Assembly: GCA_021155195.1 (NCBI GenBank)
Contig: JAJNPV010000037.1
Coordinates: 744,001-808,000, forward strand
DNA from: Ohtaekwangia sp.
GTDB taxonomy: Bacteria; Bacteroidota; Bacteroidia; Cytophagales; Cyclobacteriaceae
Length of the DNA: 64,000 nt
Direction of reading: 5' to 3'
Numbering within the stretch: position 1 is the first letter of the stretch; every line of letters starts with the position of its first letter. The notes under the pieces are model-generated. The model had not been told where the DNA came from, searched no databases, and was given only the letters and a program-made list of their open reading frames with translations. Shown here one piece after another: positions 55,253-64,000 of the stretch. The position numbers and the translations under genes were made by a program.

Positions 55253-55899
55253 TGTTGAGGTGGTTTTATGCGAGGCTTGAATACAGGTTTCGCACTAGTT
55301 GGTTGATCCGTTGGATTAGAAACAACTGGAGCAGCAGTCATTTTATTTTTCTGGTGTTCGTCCCACGCTTTTTTCTTTTCCTCAATTTCGGTAGGGTTCA
55401 TATTCCCGAAAGGGAAATTATGATCAGTAATATCAAAGGTAGAGAAGTCGTATTCTTTTGTCATGGTTAGGCATTCGGTAGGGCATACCGTTGTACACAA
55501 TCCACAAAAGCAACACTTACCCATATCAATATCAAACTTAGCGGCATAAATTCTTTTCGAAGTACCATCCGATGTTTTGCCAAACTCTTCAGCCGACCGA
55601 ATGGGTTCTATCATGATGCAGTTAACCGGGCAAACTTTCACGCACTTATCGCACACAATGCAATCTTCAATTTCGTTGTGAAGTTTGTAGCGGCCATGAT
55701 CAGGCACAGGAATGCTTTCGAATGGATATTGAACCGTAGCAATGCCGCTTTGATGATCAAAGTAACCTTCTTCCTGAATAGAAATCTTGCTTCTACTCTT
55801 TCGCGATTTTAATAGATGTGAGAATGTAAGCGCAAGCCCTTTAGTAAGAGATTTCGTAGCGAAGGCAATATCCGACCAATACGAGTTTTTCTTTTCCAT
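55249..55899 (-). CDS. nuoI: NADH-quinone oxidoreductase subunit I, 2x[4Fe-4S]
   Basis: 216 residues. Two CxxCxxCxxxCP motifs bind the N6a and N6b clusters: C80, C83, C86 with C90, and C129, C132, C135 with C139. The N-terminal helix lies along the membrane. A Pro/Lys-rich tail of about 40 residues extends beyond the usual end. It follows the histidine kinase gene by 45 bases, where nuoH would normally be adjacent. Confidence 0.94.
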   Translation of the reverse strand: MEKKNSYWSDIAFATKSLTKGLALTFSHLLKSRKSRSKISIQEEGYFDHQSGIATVQYPFESIPVPDHGRYKLHNEIEDCIVCDKCVKVCPVNCIMIEPIRSAEEFGKTSDGTSKRIYAAKFDIDMGKCCFCGLCTTVCPTECLTMTKEYDFSTFDITDHNFPFGNMNPTEIEEKKKAWDEHQKNKMTAAPVVSNPTDQPTSAKPVFKPRIKPPQQ

Positions 55900-55944
55900 T
55901 CTATCTTGGTAACAAAAATAGAAGGAAATTACTAAAGGCTTAGC

Positions 55945-57975
55945 TTATGCTTTCTTAATAGTGAAATAAAAAGTACTGCCCTTACCTTCTTCACTTTCGA
56001 GCCAGATTTGGCCACCATTTTTTTCAATAAACTCTTTACACAAGATCAATCCCAGTCCGGTGCCTTTTTCGTTAGCAGTACCGCGTGTGCTGTAACCGGT
56101 GGTTTTGTCGAATAGTATTTTTTGCACGTCAGGACTAATTCCAACCCCATAATCTTTTACAGCCAGCACATAAAAGTTACCATCTTGTTTTGCCGAGATT
56201 TCGATTGCCCCACCGATATCAGAGAATTTAATTGCATTAAGGATAAGGTTTCTAAAAATAAGATTAATCATATTCAGATCACCCCATCCAAATAGCCCGG
56301 CCTCTACCTGATTAACAAGATTCATTTCCTTGAGATGGAGTGATCGCACCAAAGTGAAATTCTCATTTATCACTTTACTCAGCTCAATTTTTTCAGGTTG
56401 GATTTTCAGTTTATCCATTTGAAGAAGTGCCCAATCCAGTAAATTATTAATCAACGTGCGGGTGTGATTAAACTGAACGCGCATCTCTTGGGTAAGTGTT
56501 GAAAATTCTTCCTGTGTTATTTGCTTGTTGCTGAGTAAATCCAAAATTGCGGATAAGGCGTTGATAGGAGAACGCAAGTCGTGCGAAATGATGGAAAAGA
56601 ATTTGTCTTTAACCTGGTTGAGTTGTTCAAGTTCAATGCTCCGCTTTTTAATTTCTTCCTGATGTTCAATTAATAATTTGTTGATTCTTTTTCTGCGCTG
56701 CCCGCTTCGGTAAACAGTGAAAAGTAAGATCGCTGTTAAGGCCACCACCACCACAAGAATATTACTTAAAAATTCTTGTCTTCTTAGCTCACTATCCTGC
56801 TCAGAAGTTACTTTGCTTAAGTTGGCAATTTCGGAGTCTTTGTTTTCCGTTTGGAAACGCAACTGATCCTGAAAGACTTTTTCTAACATTTCCTGGCTAA
56901 AAAGAGAGTCTTCCATCTCCTTGAAATTCTTGTGTAGCGCCAATGCACTTTCAAAGTCTCCTTTTCTTTCGGCTAGCTTAGAAAGTTTTTGATAGCAATC
57001 AATTTCCATTCGTTCGGCACCAAGCGCTTGGGCTGTCTTTAAACTCTTCTCAATTAAAACCTGCGCTTCATCAAATTTTTCCTGCTCAATTAATACCTGA
57101 CTGATTCCTAAATTAACTTCAGCATTTCCAAAGGCATTGCTTGTTTTATTGTAGACTAGGGTGGCGGTATCATAGTACGCCAAAGATTTTGGTAAGTCGC
57201 GCATCACATAGTATAGGTGTGCAAGATGGATTAAAGCACGAGGTTCAATTACAGTTAATTTGCGTTCACGGATACTCTTAAGTCCTTTCAGTAAATATTC
57301 TTCAGCTTTTTTATATTCTCGTTTTCTGCAATACACATCGCCCATGGCATCCAGGTCATAGGCAATTCCATCGAGGTCGCCAATAGCGAGTGAAATTTTT
57401 GAACTGATATTAAAGTGATCTAATGCTAAGTCATATTGACCCAAATCGCTCAGCACTGTGCCAATGTTATGAATGGCAATTGTCATTTTTAGGGAATCGG
57501 GGATGGCTCTTGCTACCTTGTATGATTGCGTGAAATAGTAATATGCCTCGTCATACTTTCCCAGGTCTTTATAATCATTGCCTAAAAAACCGAGTGTTTC
57601 AGCAATGGAAAGACTGTCTTTTTGTGCGATAACCAATTGAAGATTTTGATTATCAAATTTCATGGCCGTAGCATAATCTCCACTAATGGTGGCAAGAAAT
57701 GACTCTTGACCATACGCTTTTGATTTTCCCCAAACCCATTGTTTTTTTTCAGCGAGCGCGAGTGCTTGCGCTGAATAATCTGACGCTTTCCCCAGGTCTT
57801 TATATTGATTTTCTTGCGAGAGCTTTATAAGTGTTATAAATCGAATAGAATCGGACGATGTATTTTTCAAAACATTTTCTAAGCTATCCAGTTTGGTTTG
57901 GGCAAAGCAATTTTGTCCTGCTGCAATCAGTATAAAAAAGGCAAAAGCGGATATTTTAAGTTTTGATGGTATCAC
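55945..57975 (-). CDS. TPR-containing sensor histidine kinase inside the nuo cluster
   Basis: 676 residues with a GTG start at 57975 that forms GTGA with the nuoH stop; an ATG 24 bases upstream would lie within nuoH. A signal peptide (ends QNCFAQ) is followed by TPR-type repeats in the periplasm (about 30-360), a membrane helix (about 400-422), a coiled coil, and HisKA with H465 in ISHDLRSPINAL. A HATPase domain has the N box LIFRNLILNAIKFSD and G boxes KDYGVGIS and GTGLGLIL. No response regulator is adjacent. The 4-base overlap ties its translation to nuoH, so it is probably made together with complex I. Confidence 0.9.
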   Translation of the reverse strand: MIPSKLKISAFAFFILIAAGQNCFAQTKLDSLENVLKNTSSDSIRFITLIKLSQENQYKDLGKASDYSAQALALAEKKQWVWGKSKAYGQESFLATISGDYATAMKFDNQNLQLVIAQKDSLSIAETLGFLGNDYKDLGKYDEAYYYFTQSYKVARAIPDSLKMTIAIHNIGTVLSDLGQYDLALDHFNISSKISLAIGDLDGIAYDLDAMGDVYCRKREYKKAEEYLLKGLKSIRERKLTVIEPRALIHLAHLYYVMRDLPKSLAYYDTATLVYNKTSNAFGNAEVNLGISQVLIEQEKFDEAQVLIEKSLKTAQALGAERMEIDCYQKLSKLAERKGDFESALALHKNFKEMEDSLFSQEMLEKVFQDQLRFQTENKDSEIANLSKVTSEQDSELRRQEFLSNILVVVVALTAILLFTVYRSGQRRKRINKLLIEHQEEIKKRSIELEQLNQVKDKFFSIISHDLRSPINALSAILDLLSNKQITQEEFSTLTQEMRVQFNHTRTLINNLLDWALLQMDKLKIQPEKIELSKVINENFTLVRSLHLKEMNLVNQVEAGLFGWGDLNMINLIFRNLILNAIKFSDIGGAIEISAKQDGNFYVLAVKDYGVGISPDVQKILFDKTTGYSTRGTANEKGTGLGLILCKEFIEKNGGQIWLESEEGKGSTFYFTIKKA

Positions 57976-59057
57976 AAGATTAATTTCCAAAGTGAACAAA
58001 TAAGTAGTACTACTAAAGCAAAGGGAGTTAATAGTTTCCAGCTTAAAGAGGTAAGTTGATCAAGACGCATGCGTGGATATGTCCAACGAACCCAAATCTG
58101 AAGGATAACGGTAAATAAAGTTTTTGAAATTAACCAAAAAATTCCCCAAAGGTGTAAACTCAACGAACCAACGGTTCCGGTTGTCCAGTCTGCTAACCTA
58201 AGAACTCCAATATTTGGTAAGGCTGTGTTCCAACTTCCCCAGAATAAAATAACACCCACAAAACTTACTAAAAGCATCATGGCGTATTCGGCAAGCATAA
58301 TCACGGCCCACCGAAAGCCGGAATACTCGGTTTGAAATCCGGCCACTAATTCTGACTCTGCCTCTGGTAAATCAAAAGGTGCCCGATTACTTTCAGCCAG
58401 CGATGCAATAAAAAAAATCACCCAGGCAATGAACAAGATGGGCATGCGAAACACATTCCACGAGAGGAAGCCACCCGTTAAGGTAATATCCACGCCCAGC
58501 GATTTTATACCAAACAGAAAATTGGTTTGATCTTTAACTAGTATTCCTTGCTGAAATGAAATCTCTTGCAGATCAAGTGTTTGAGTGAGAACACACACGC
58601 ACAGCACCGCTAAACCCAAGGGTACTTCGTACGAAATAATCTGTGCAGCCGAGCGAAGTGTACCGAGCATACTATACTTATTGTTCGATGCCCACCCGGC
58701 AACAATAATTCCGATCACATCTAGTGAAATGATAGCCAGTAAAAAGAACAAAGCTGAGGAAAACGGTGAACTGCCCCAGGCCGGAGATAACGGCAAAAAA
58801 CTGAACCCCAGAAAAATAGGAACAAAGATTAGCAGTGGAGCAATTTTAAAAAGTGGTTTGCTGGCTGAGGTGGGTACTATATCTTCCTTTTGAATTAACT
58901 TAAGGAGGTCGGCCACAGTTTGCAGCAGTCCATAATAACCTACCTCCATAGGCCCAAGTCTATCCTGCATAAATGCCGATATTTTACGCTCGGCATACAC
59001 CACCAAAATGGTGTAGAGCACTAAAAACGGCAGTATAAAGAATAAAGTAGAGAGCAC
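57972..59057 (-). CDS. nuoH: NADH-quinone oxidoreductase subunit H
   Basis: 361 residues, eight or so membrane helices, forming part of the quinone-binding cavity. VYAERKISAFMQDRLGPMEVGYYGLLQTVADLLKL and ESNRAPFDLPEAESELVAGFQTEYSGFRWA are the subunit's signatures. The start is GTG (59057); no ATG lies in frame nearby. It is the first gene of the H-to-N run. Subunits A to G are not in the window. Confidence 0.94.
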   Translation of the reverse strand: MLSTLFFILPFLVLYTILVVYAERKISAFMQDRLGPMEVGYYGLLQTVADLLKLIQKEDIVPTSASKPLFKIAPLLIFVPIFLGFSFLPLSPAWGSSPFSSALFFLLAIISLDVIGIIVAGWASNNKYSMLGTLRSAAQIISYEVPLGLAVLCVCVLTQTLDLQEISFQQGILVKDQTNFLFGIKSLGVDITLTGGFLSWNVFRMPILFIAWVIFFIASLAESNRAPFDLPEAESELVAGFQTEYSGFRWAVIMLAEYAMMLLVSFVGVILFWGSWNTALPNIGVLRLADWTTGTVGSLSLHLWGIFWLISKTLFTVILQIWVRWTYPRMRLDQLTSLSWKLLTPFALVVLLICSLWKLIL

Positions 59058-59152
59058 AGTCTTGGTCTATTTCGGGCTAAATTTCACGTTTTTAAATGGA
59101 TTAAAACGTACCGAATTAAAGAAAACCCTACACACACGGTTTTTCTGGAGAT

Positions 59153-59965
59153 TCAATTCCATAGAGGATGTCGCTCCAGAGTAACTTTTTGATGGAAAAA
59201 TAGCCGTGTGGAGGCCTCAAAGGCTTCTGTATAGTCTGAAACAAAAAAATGGTGATCGGGTTCTCCAGCCGGATTTAGTAAGTTATTCTCGGTAAGATAA
59301 TTGGCTAATGCCTCAGCTACCACAATAGCAGAATCCAATACATGTACCCGGCAACCCAAAAAGGCAGCAATTTCTTTCTTGATAAGGGGGTAGTGCGTAC
59401 ATGCCAAAACCAACGCATCCATGTCTTTAATGGAAGGGTCATCAAGGTATTGCGAAATTATTTCGTGACTGATCTGATTGTTAAAAAAACCTTCCTCAAT
59501 CATGGGTGCCAACAAGGGGGTGGCTAAAGAGTGCAATGAAATATTTTTCCGAGCCTCTTCTATTTTTTTTGAATAGATGTCGGATTGCACCGTGCGTTTA
59601 GTTCCAATGAGTCCTACTTTTTTGTTTTCATAATTATGCGTAACCAATTCAACCATCGGGTCGATTACATTTATGATGTGTGCATCCTTGCGCACATACT
59701 CTTTTAACAACTCATAAGCTGCTGAGCTGGCCGAGTTACAGGCGATCACAATCACTTTGCAACCTTTTTTTAAAAGTACATCGGCAATCTTTATGGAGTA
59801 CGCTTGAATCGCAGCTTCCGATTTATCGCCATAGGGTAAGTGGGCAGTGTCACCAAAATAAATTATGTTCTCGTGTGGGAGTGTTTGGCGGATTGCATGT
59901 GCTACCGTAAGACCGCCAATGCCACTGTCAAATATTCCAACCGGTGCGGTCACTTCTTTTTTCAT
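59153..59965 (-). CDS. murI: glutamate racemase
   Basis: 270 residues from the ATG at 59965; the frame opens 51 bases further upstream. The two catalytic cysteines are C76 in ACNSAS and C189 in ACTHYP, and the start VGIFDSGIGGLTV is typical. It makes D-glutamate for peptidoglycan. It is divergent from fabI, with a 70-base gap. Confidence 0.94.
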   Translation of the reverse strand: MKKEVTAPVGIFDSGIGGLTVAHAIRQTLPHENIIYFGDTAHLPYGDKSEAAIQAYSIKIADVLLKKGCKVIVIACNSASSAAYELLKEYVRKDAHIINVIDPMVELVTHNYENKKVGLIGTKRTVQSDIYSKKIEEARKNISLHSLATPLLAPMIEEGFFNNQISHEIISQYLDDPSIKDMDALVLACTHYPLIKKEIAAFLGCRVHVLDSAIVVAEALANYLTENNLLNPAGEPDHHFFVSDYTEAFEASTRLFFHQKVTLERHPLWN

Positions 59966-60035
59966 CAATCTCAAAAATAGCTGCAATTGATTGTAATTTG
60001 TAATATTGTAACTCAAACTTTAAAAGATTACTACC

Positions 60036-60848
60036 ATGGCCTATAACCTACTGAAAGGAAAATTGGGAATTATTACCGGAGCATTAGATGAAAACTCTAT
60101 CGCCTGGAAAGTTGCTTTGCGTGCACATGAAGAAGGCGCAAAATTTGTGTTGACTAATGCACCCATTGCGATGCGCATGGGTGAAATAAATAAACTGGCC
60201 GAACAAACCGGATCGAAAATAATTCCTGCCGATGCTACCAGCGTTGCGGAAATTGAAAAACTCTATACCGATTCAATGGAGCACCTTGGCGGGAAGCTTG
60301 ATTTTGTGTTGCATTCCATTGGTATGAGTGTGAATATGCGCAAGGATATTCCCTATACCGCACTTAACTACGATTACTATCAAAAGGGTGCTGATATTTC
60401 TGCTTTGTCTTTTCATAAAATGCTGGCAGTGGCTTATAAACTTGATGCTATTAATGAATGGGGTTCGGTGGTTGCATTAACCTACATGGGGGCGCAACGG
60501 GCCTATCCTTTCTACACTGATATGTCAGATATTAAAGCGATGCTCGAAAGCATTGCCCGTAGTTTTGGGTACCACTATGGCAAATTGAAAAAAGTAAGAA
60601 TCAATACGGTTTCGCAATCGCCTACTAAAACCAAAGCCGGAAGCAGTATTAAAGGCTTTAGTGAGTTTTATGATTTTGCGGAATTGCAATCACCATTGGG
60701 CAACGCAAGTTCAGAAGATTGTGCTAACTACTGCGTTTCGCTATTCAGTGATCTTACCCGCATGGTTACGATGCAAAACTTATATCATGATGGTGGTTAT
60801 TCTACCACAGGTGTAAGTCAGGAGCAATTGAATGCCGGAGTGAAGTAG
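60036..60848 (+). CDS. fabI: enoyl-[acyl-carrier-protein] reductase (NADH)
   Basis: 270 residues, short-chain dehydrogenase fold. GIITGALDENSIAWKVA binds NADH, and FVLHSIG follows. Catalytic Y150, Y160 and K167 show the FabI spacing. It carries out the last step of fatty acid elongation. ispE follows 12 bases later, so the pair is probably co-transcribed. Confidence 0.94.
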   Translation: MAYNLLKGKLGIITGALDENSIAWKVALRAHEEGAKFVLTNAPIAMRMGEINKLAEQTGSKIIPADATSVAEIEKLYTDSMEHLGGKLDFVLHSIGMSVNMRKDIPYTALNYDYYQKGADISALSFHKMLAVAYKLDAINEWGSVVALTYMGAQRAYPFYTDMSDIKAMLESIARSFGYHYGKLKKVRINTVSQSPTKTKAGSSIKGFSEFYDFAELQSPLGNASSEDCANYCVSLFSDLTRMVTMQNLYHDGGYSTTGVSQEQLNAGVK

Positions 60849-60860
60849 GCACAAGGGTGC

Positions 60861-61667
60861 ATGGTTTACTTCCCACCTTGTAAAATAAATCTTGGTCTTC
60901 AGATTGTTTCAAAACGTGAGGATGGCTATCACAATATTGAAACATGTTTCTACCCTGTGCCCTGGCGCGATGTGCTGGAAGTTATTAAGTCGGATCAATT
61001 TGAATTTACCCAATCAGGATCTGCTATCCCTGGAAGGGAGGAAGATAATTTGTGTATAAAGGCATATCGACTTCTAAAAAAGGATTTTGATTTGCAACCC
61101 ATCAAACTTCATTTACATAAAGTGATTCCTACGGGTGCTGGATTAGGTGGAGGCTCATCCGATGCTGCGTTCACGTTACGTGCCCTCAATGCTGTCTTTA
61201 ATTTAAGCTTGTCGGATGTTGAGTTAAGCAAGTATGCATCAATCTTAGGTAGTGATTGCTCTTTCTTTGTGAAAGATAAACCAATGCTGGGCAGTGGGCG
61301 TGGAGAAATTCTATCGGAGACATCTGTAAGTTTAAAAGGAAAATTTTTGGTGTTGGTAAAACCTGACGTACATATTTCTACTGCAGATGCATATGCGGGC
61401 GTTATTCCAAAACAACCCACTCACGCCATCAAAGAAATTCTTGGGCTACCTATAGCTTCATGGAGGGGAAGATTGAAAAACGATTTTGAAGAATCAGTTT
61501 TTAAAAAGTATCCACAGATAGAAGGTATTAAGAATGAGTTGTACAATCAGGGTGCGAGCTATGCAAGTATGAGTGGTTCGGGGGCATCTGTTTTTGGGAT
61601 TTTTGAATCACCCCACGATTTAAAAAATAAGTTTAGAGGGGACTTTTGGGCGGGCGAACTTTCCTGA
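60861..61667 (+). CDS. ispE: 4-diphosphocytidyl-2-C-methyl-D-erythritol kinase
   Basis: 268 residues, GHMP kinase. KINLGLQIVSKREDGYHNI at the N-terminus, the ATP loop PTGAGLGGGSSDAAF (90-104), GSDCSFF and the C-terminal MSGSGASVFGIF are all present. It works in the non-mevalonate isoprenoid pathway. Confidence 0.94.
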   Translation: MVYFPPCKINLGLQIVSKREDGYHNIETCFYPVPWRDVLEVIKSDQFEFTQSGSAIPGREEDNLCIKAYRLLKKDFDLQPIKLHLHKVIPTGAGLGGGSSDAAFTLRALNAVFNLSLSDVELSKYASILGSDCSFFVKDKPMLGSGRGEILSETSVSLKGKFLVLVKPDVHISTADAYAGVIPKQPTHAIKEILGLPIASWRGRLKNDFEESVFKKYPQIEGIKNELYNQGASYASMSGSGASVFGIFESPHDLKNKFRGDFWAGELS

Positions 61668-61706
61668 GAAATCAATTTTATTTGGAAATTCAAAATTCGG
61701 CCCGCT

Positions 61707-61742
61707 GATTCACAGATTATTATTTATTGAAATCGGTGAATC
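61707..61742. terminator. candidate terminator between ispE and the EamA gene
   Basis: GATTCACAGATT (61707-61718) and AATCGGTGAATC (61731-61742) pair at 11 of 12 positions around a 12-base loop, in the gap between convergent genes. The T-run is poor on both sides, so this is uncertain. Confidence 0.4.
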
Positions 61743-61763
61743 TGTGACTAAAATTTTTACTCA

Positions 61764-62651
61764 TCAAACTTTCGTCTTTCTTTTCATAATCGGGTACAAT
61801 ACTACTGCACTTAAAATAATGAGTGTGCCCGCATAAAATTTCAAACTCATCACTTCCTGTTGTCCGAAAATCAGAAGCGCCAAAATAATCCCGTATACAG
61901 GTTCTAAGTTTAAAGCCAACTGAATAAAAAATACAGAAAGCTTTTTAGTAAGTTCAATGGCTACCGAATACGCATACACTGAACAAGCCCAGGCAAGAAG
62001 TGCAAGATAAAACCAGTCTAAGGTGGTAGGAATTAAATTTAATTCACCTTTAGCAGCCCAGGTTGCTTTATAGATTGGCATGAATAGCACAATGAATGCA
62101 CAGGCGCCTATCATTTCATAGAAGGTGATGGTGTAGGTACTTACTCTGTTTACAATTTTGGAGTTGATAACCGTAAACCATGCTGCAGTCAGGCCTGAGA
62201 TAACTCCTAGAAATAATCCTAATGGATATCTGAAATCAAATGCGAGGATGATGCATAATCCTATCAGCACCATAATTCCCAATCCAATTTCAAGAAACTG
62301 AATTTTTTTCCCTTTTGCGAGCGGTTCGAAGATGGCTGCCCAAAAAGAACAGGTGGCAAAGCCGACTAAGCTGGTGGAAGGATTAGAGATTTTTCCGGAA
62401 ACAAAAAAAGTAATCCAATGAACCGCAACAATCATACTGGTGAGTAGAATTATGATCAAATCGTTTTTTGAAACGGTAAAACTTTTCCTAAACAAAATCA
62501 TCAACACGCCCATGCCCATAGCGGCCAGCAGTGTTCGATAGAAAACCATCTCAACTGAAGGAAGAGAAATGAGTTTGCCCAACACGGCCGTAAAGCCAAA
62601 TAGTAAGACAATGAAGTGGAGCTTAAGATAATCGCGGGTTACAGGAATCAC
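61764..62651 (-). CDS. EamA-family (DMT) transporter
   Basis: 295 residues, ten membrane helices in two EamA repeats (about 10-135 and 150-290). The substrate is unknown; relatives export amino acids or metabolites. The start is GTG at 62651, overlapping the upstream permease stop (GTGA, 4 bases), so co-translation is likely. Confidence 0.87.
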   Translation of the reverse strand: MIPVTRDYLKLHFIVLLFGFTAVLGKLISLPSVEMVFYRTLLAAMGMGVLMILFRKSFTVSKNDLIIILLTSMIVAVHWITFFVSGKISNPSTSLVGFATCSFWAAIFEPLAKGKKIQFLEIGLGIMVLIGLCIILAFDFRYPLGLFLGVISGLTAAWFTVINSKIVNRVSTYTITFYEMIGACAFIVLFMPIYKATWAAKGELNLIPTTLDWFYLALLAWACSVYAYSVAIELTKKLSVFFIQLALNLEPVYGIILALLIFGQQEVMSLKFYAGTLIILSAVVLYPIMKRKTKV

Positions 62652-63742
62652 CGGGGCACATATTTATACATGGCAAGTGCAATCACTGTAAACACTCCAT
62701 TGGGAAGCCAGGCTGCTGCAAATGGTGCCAATGATCCAGTCTCGGCATAGGTTCGAGTCATTGTAAAAAAGAGAATGAAAATAAAAGAAAGGAAAAACCC
62801 CAATGCAATTTGAAAACCCGTGCCCCCGCGACTTTTTCGGGACGAAACGATAGCACCCATAAACACCAGCACAAAAATGGTGAATGGAGTAGCAAAGCGG
62901 ATTTGTTTTTCTACTTCATAAATCTCAACACCTGTCGATCCGCGGAAGCGCATTTTTTTGATATGCTCATTCAGTTCGGGTATAGTCATACCGTCATATC
63001 CACGGTCGTTCGATTCGAAGTCTTTAGGTGTAATGGATAAAGTGGTGTCCATCGCTCCGCCATTGGTGCCAAAGGTTAATGGAGTCTGTCGCACATGAAA
63101 AATACTGTCCACTTGCTTTCGTTTCCAGTACCGCAGTGTCCATTTTAATTTGGCTGTATCCCATTGAATGTTTTCTGCTGAAAGCTTATCAATCAATCTA
63201 TTCTCATCAAACCGTTCCAATGAAAATTGATACCCCGTGTTGGTGGAGTTGTTGAAGTTTTGAATAAAGAGATACACATTGGGCTCTATCTGCATGTGGA
63301 TGTTAGAACGGCTGTATTGATTATTCTTTTTGAAATATTGCATCTCAAAATCAAGTCGCTCCTGATTTGATTTTGGAATTACCCAGCCATTTAGAAAGAA
63401 ACTTAAGGCAGCAATAATCGAGGCTGCGATAAAGTATGGAACCAGCAGTCTTCTAAAACTTACGCCACTGCTAAGGATTGCAATGATTTCGGTGTGGGCA
63501 GCCATGCGCGAGGTTACATATACAACGGCAATAAAAACGGTGATGGGAGCAAGCAAGCCCGAAATCCAGGGAATAAAATCTGCGTAGTAACCAAGGATTT
63601 GGGCGATGCCTAAATTGTTGGTGGCAAACTTGTCAATCTTTTCGGTAAGATCTATTACCGTGATGATCGCTACTAAAATTAAGACCACATAAAAGAATGT
63701 GGCTAGAATTTTTTTAATAATGTATCGATCGAGAATGGTCAT
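62648..63742 (-). CDS. LptF/LptG-family LPS export permease
   Basis: 364 residues. Three membrane helices, a periplasmic beta-jellyroll domain (about 135-270, with ERFDENRLIDKLSAENIQWD), and three more helices. The start LDRYIIKKILATFFYVVLILVAIITVIDL is typical of the YjgP/YjgQ family. It extracts LPS from the inner membrane together with LptB. Which of LptF or LptG it is cannot be decided by eye. It lies just after tgt, a common pairing. Confidence 0.9.
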   Translation of the reverse strand: MTILDRYIIKKILATFFYVVLILVAIITVIDLTEKIDKFATNNLGIAQILGYYADFIPWISGLLAPITVFIAVVYVTSRMAAHTEIIAILSSGVSFRRLLVPYFIAASIIAALSFFLNGWVIPKSNQERLDFEMQYFKKNNQYSRSNIHMQIEPNVYLFIQNFNNSTNTGYQFSLERFDENRLIDKLSAENIQWDTAKLKWTLRYWKRKQVDSIFHVRQTPLTFGTNGGAMDTTLSITPKDFESNDRGYDGMTIPELNEHIKKMRFRGSTGVEIYEVEKQIRFATPFTIFVLVFMGAIVSSRKSRGGTGFQIALGFFLSFIFILFFTMTRTYAETGSLAPFAAAWLPNGVFTVIALAMYKYVPR

Positions 63743-63750
63743 TTAAAAAA

Positions 63751-64000
63751 TTATAATCGCTGCGAAACCGTTTTTACCATACTGTTCTTCCACGCTGCAA
63801 ATGTACCTTCTTCAATTTTTAAACGGGCTTCGCGCACCAGCCAAAGGTAGAAGGTAAGGTTGTGGATAGAAGCAATTTGCGCGCCTAAAATTTCTTTAGA
63901 GATAATTAGGTGGCGAAGGTAGGCTTTGGAGTAGAACGTACTTACATGTCCACCAACTTCTGCATCAAGAGGTGAGAGATCATCTTTCCATTTTTCATTA
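63751..64000 (-). CDS. tgt: queuine/preQ1 tRNA-ribosyltransferase, C-terminal end
   Basis: The minus strand reads 83 codons to a TAA at 63753-63751 and continues past the window edge. The sequence contains the Tgt C-terminal features: SKAYLRHLIISKEILGAQIA, then HNLTFYLWLVREARLKIEEGTF. It exchanges guanine for a queuosine precursor at the wobble position of tRNA. It ends 8 bases before the LPS permease gene. Confidence 0.9.
   Translation of the reverse strand, partial: NEKWKDDLSPLDAEVGGHVSTFYSKAYLRHLIISKEILGAQIASIHNLTFYLWLVREARLKIEEGTFAAWKNSMVKTVSQRL

Noticed and set aside
1..64000. CRISPR arrays, tRNA or rRNA genes, insertion sequences
   Set aside because: No regular spacer-repeat array, cloverleaf or transposase was found by eye on either strand; a dedicated scan was not possible.

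Overview
The window looks like ordinary chromosome of a Bacteroidota bacterium, probably of the order Cytophagales (inference). The signs are a Type IX secretion C-terminal sorting domain on a large surface protein, SPOR/OmpA-like and alpha-2-macroglobulin envelope proteins of the Bacteroidota kind, the long Bacteroidota form of an amidophosphoribosyltransferase-like protein, small genes of typical Bacteroidota style, several TTG and GTG starts, and no clear Shine-Dalgarno signals. No tRNA, rRNA, CRISPR array or insertion sequence was seen.

Layout. 1-357: decayed minus-strand remnants. 358-5922: a thioester-containing bacterial alpha-2-macroglobulin. 5978-11525: a scar in which an internal fragment of an esterase runs into a 5'-truncated, repeat-rich T9SS surface protein. 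11574-16009: a two-gene unit of a secreted DUF885 metallo-hydrolase and a secreted TPR-CHAT protein. 16306-25887: a tight seven-gene operon (class-III aminotransferase, nitrilase-type amidase, VOC protein, Orn/Lys/Arg-type decarboxylase, APC permease, ATP-grasp ligase, C45 Ntn acyltransferase/hydrolase). This is the most interesting part of the window and looks like an amine or amide pathway I cannot match to a named one. 25924-32000: a small membrane protein, a Nudix-type regulator divergent from a carboxylesterase with a dyad between them, a cyanophycinase-like S51 lipoprotein and a secreted GH3 glycosidase. 32223-38316: a Spx/ArsC-like protein, an unknown protein, PbpC, and two tandem OmpA-like proteins.

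38391-44836, all on the minus strand: cystathionine beta-synthase, pyrB, pyrR, two tandem paralogous unknown secreted proteins and an EVE-domain protein. 44937-45941: a GT9 glycosyltransferase. 45942-47494: an irregular stretch with a DoxX-like gene, an orphan small gene flanked by inverted repeats, and several strong dyads. 47495-59057: the PurF-like gene and the membrane-arm genes of complex I in the order nuoH-I-J-K-L-M-N (transcribed on minus), with a TPR histidine kinase inserted between nuoH and nuoI. 59153-64000: murI, fabI, ispE, an EamA transporter, an LptF/LptG permease and the 3' end of tgt.

Core functions are therefore respiration (complex I), cell-wall synthesis (MurI, PbpC), fatty acid and isoprenoid synthesis (FabI, IspE), pyrimidine supply (PyrB, PyrR), LPS export and tRNA modification. 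The accessory content is the amine/amide operon, the CHAT pair, the truncated adhesin and the 46-47.5 kb dyad-rich region. All family calls come from reading motifs by eye; no database search was run.
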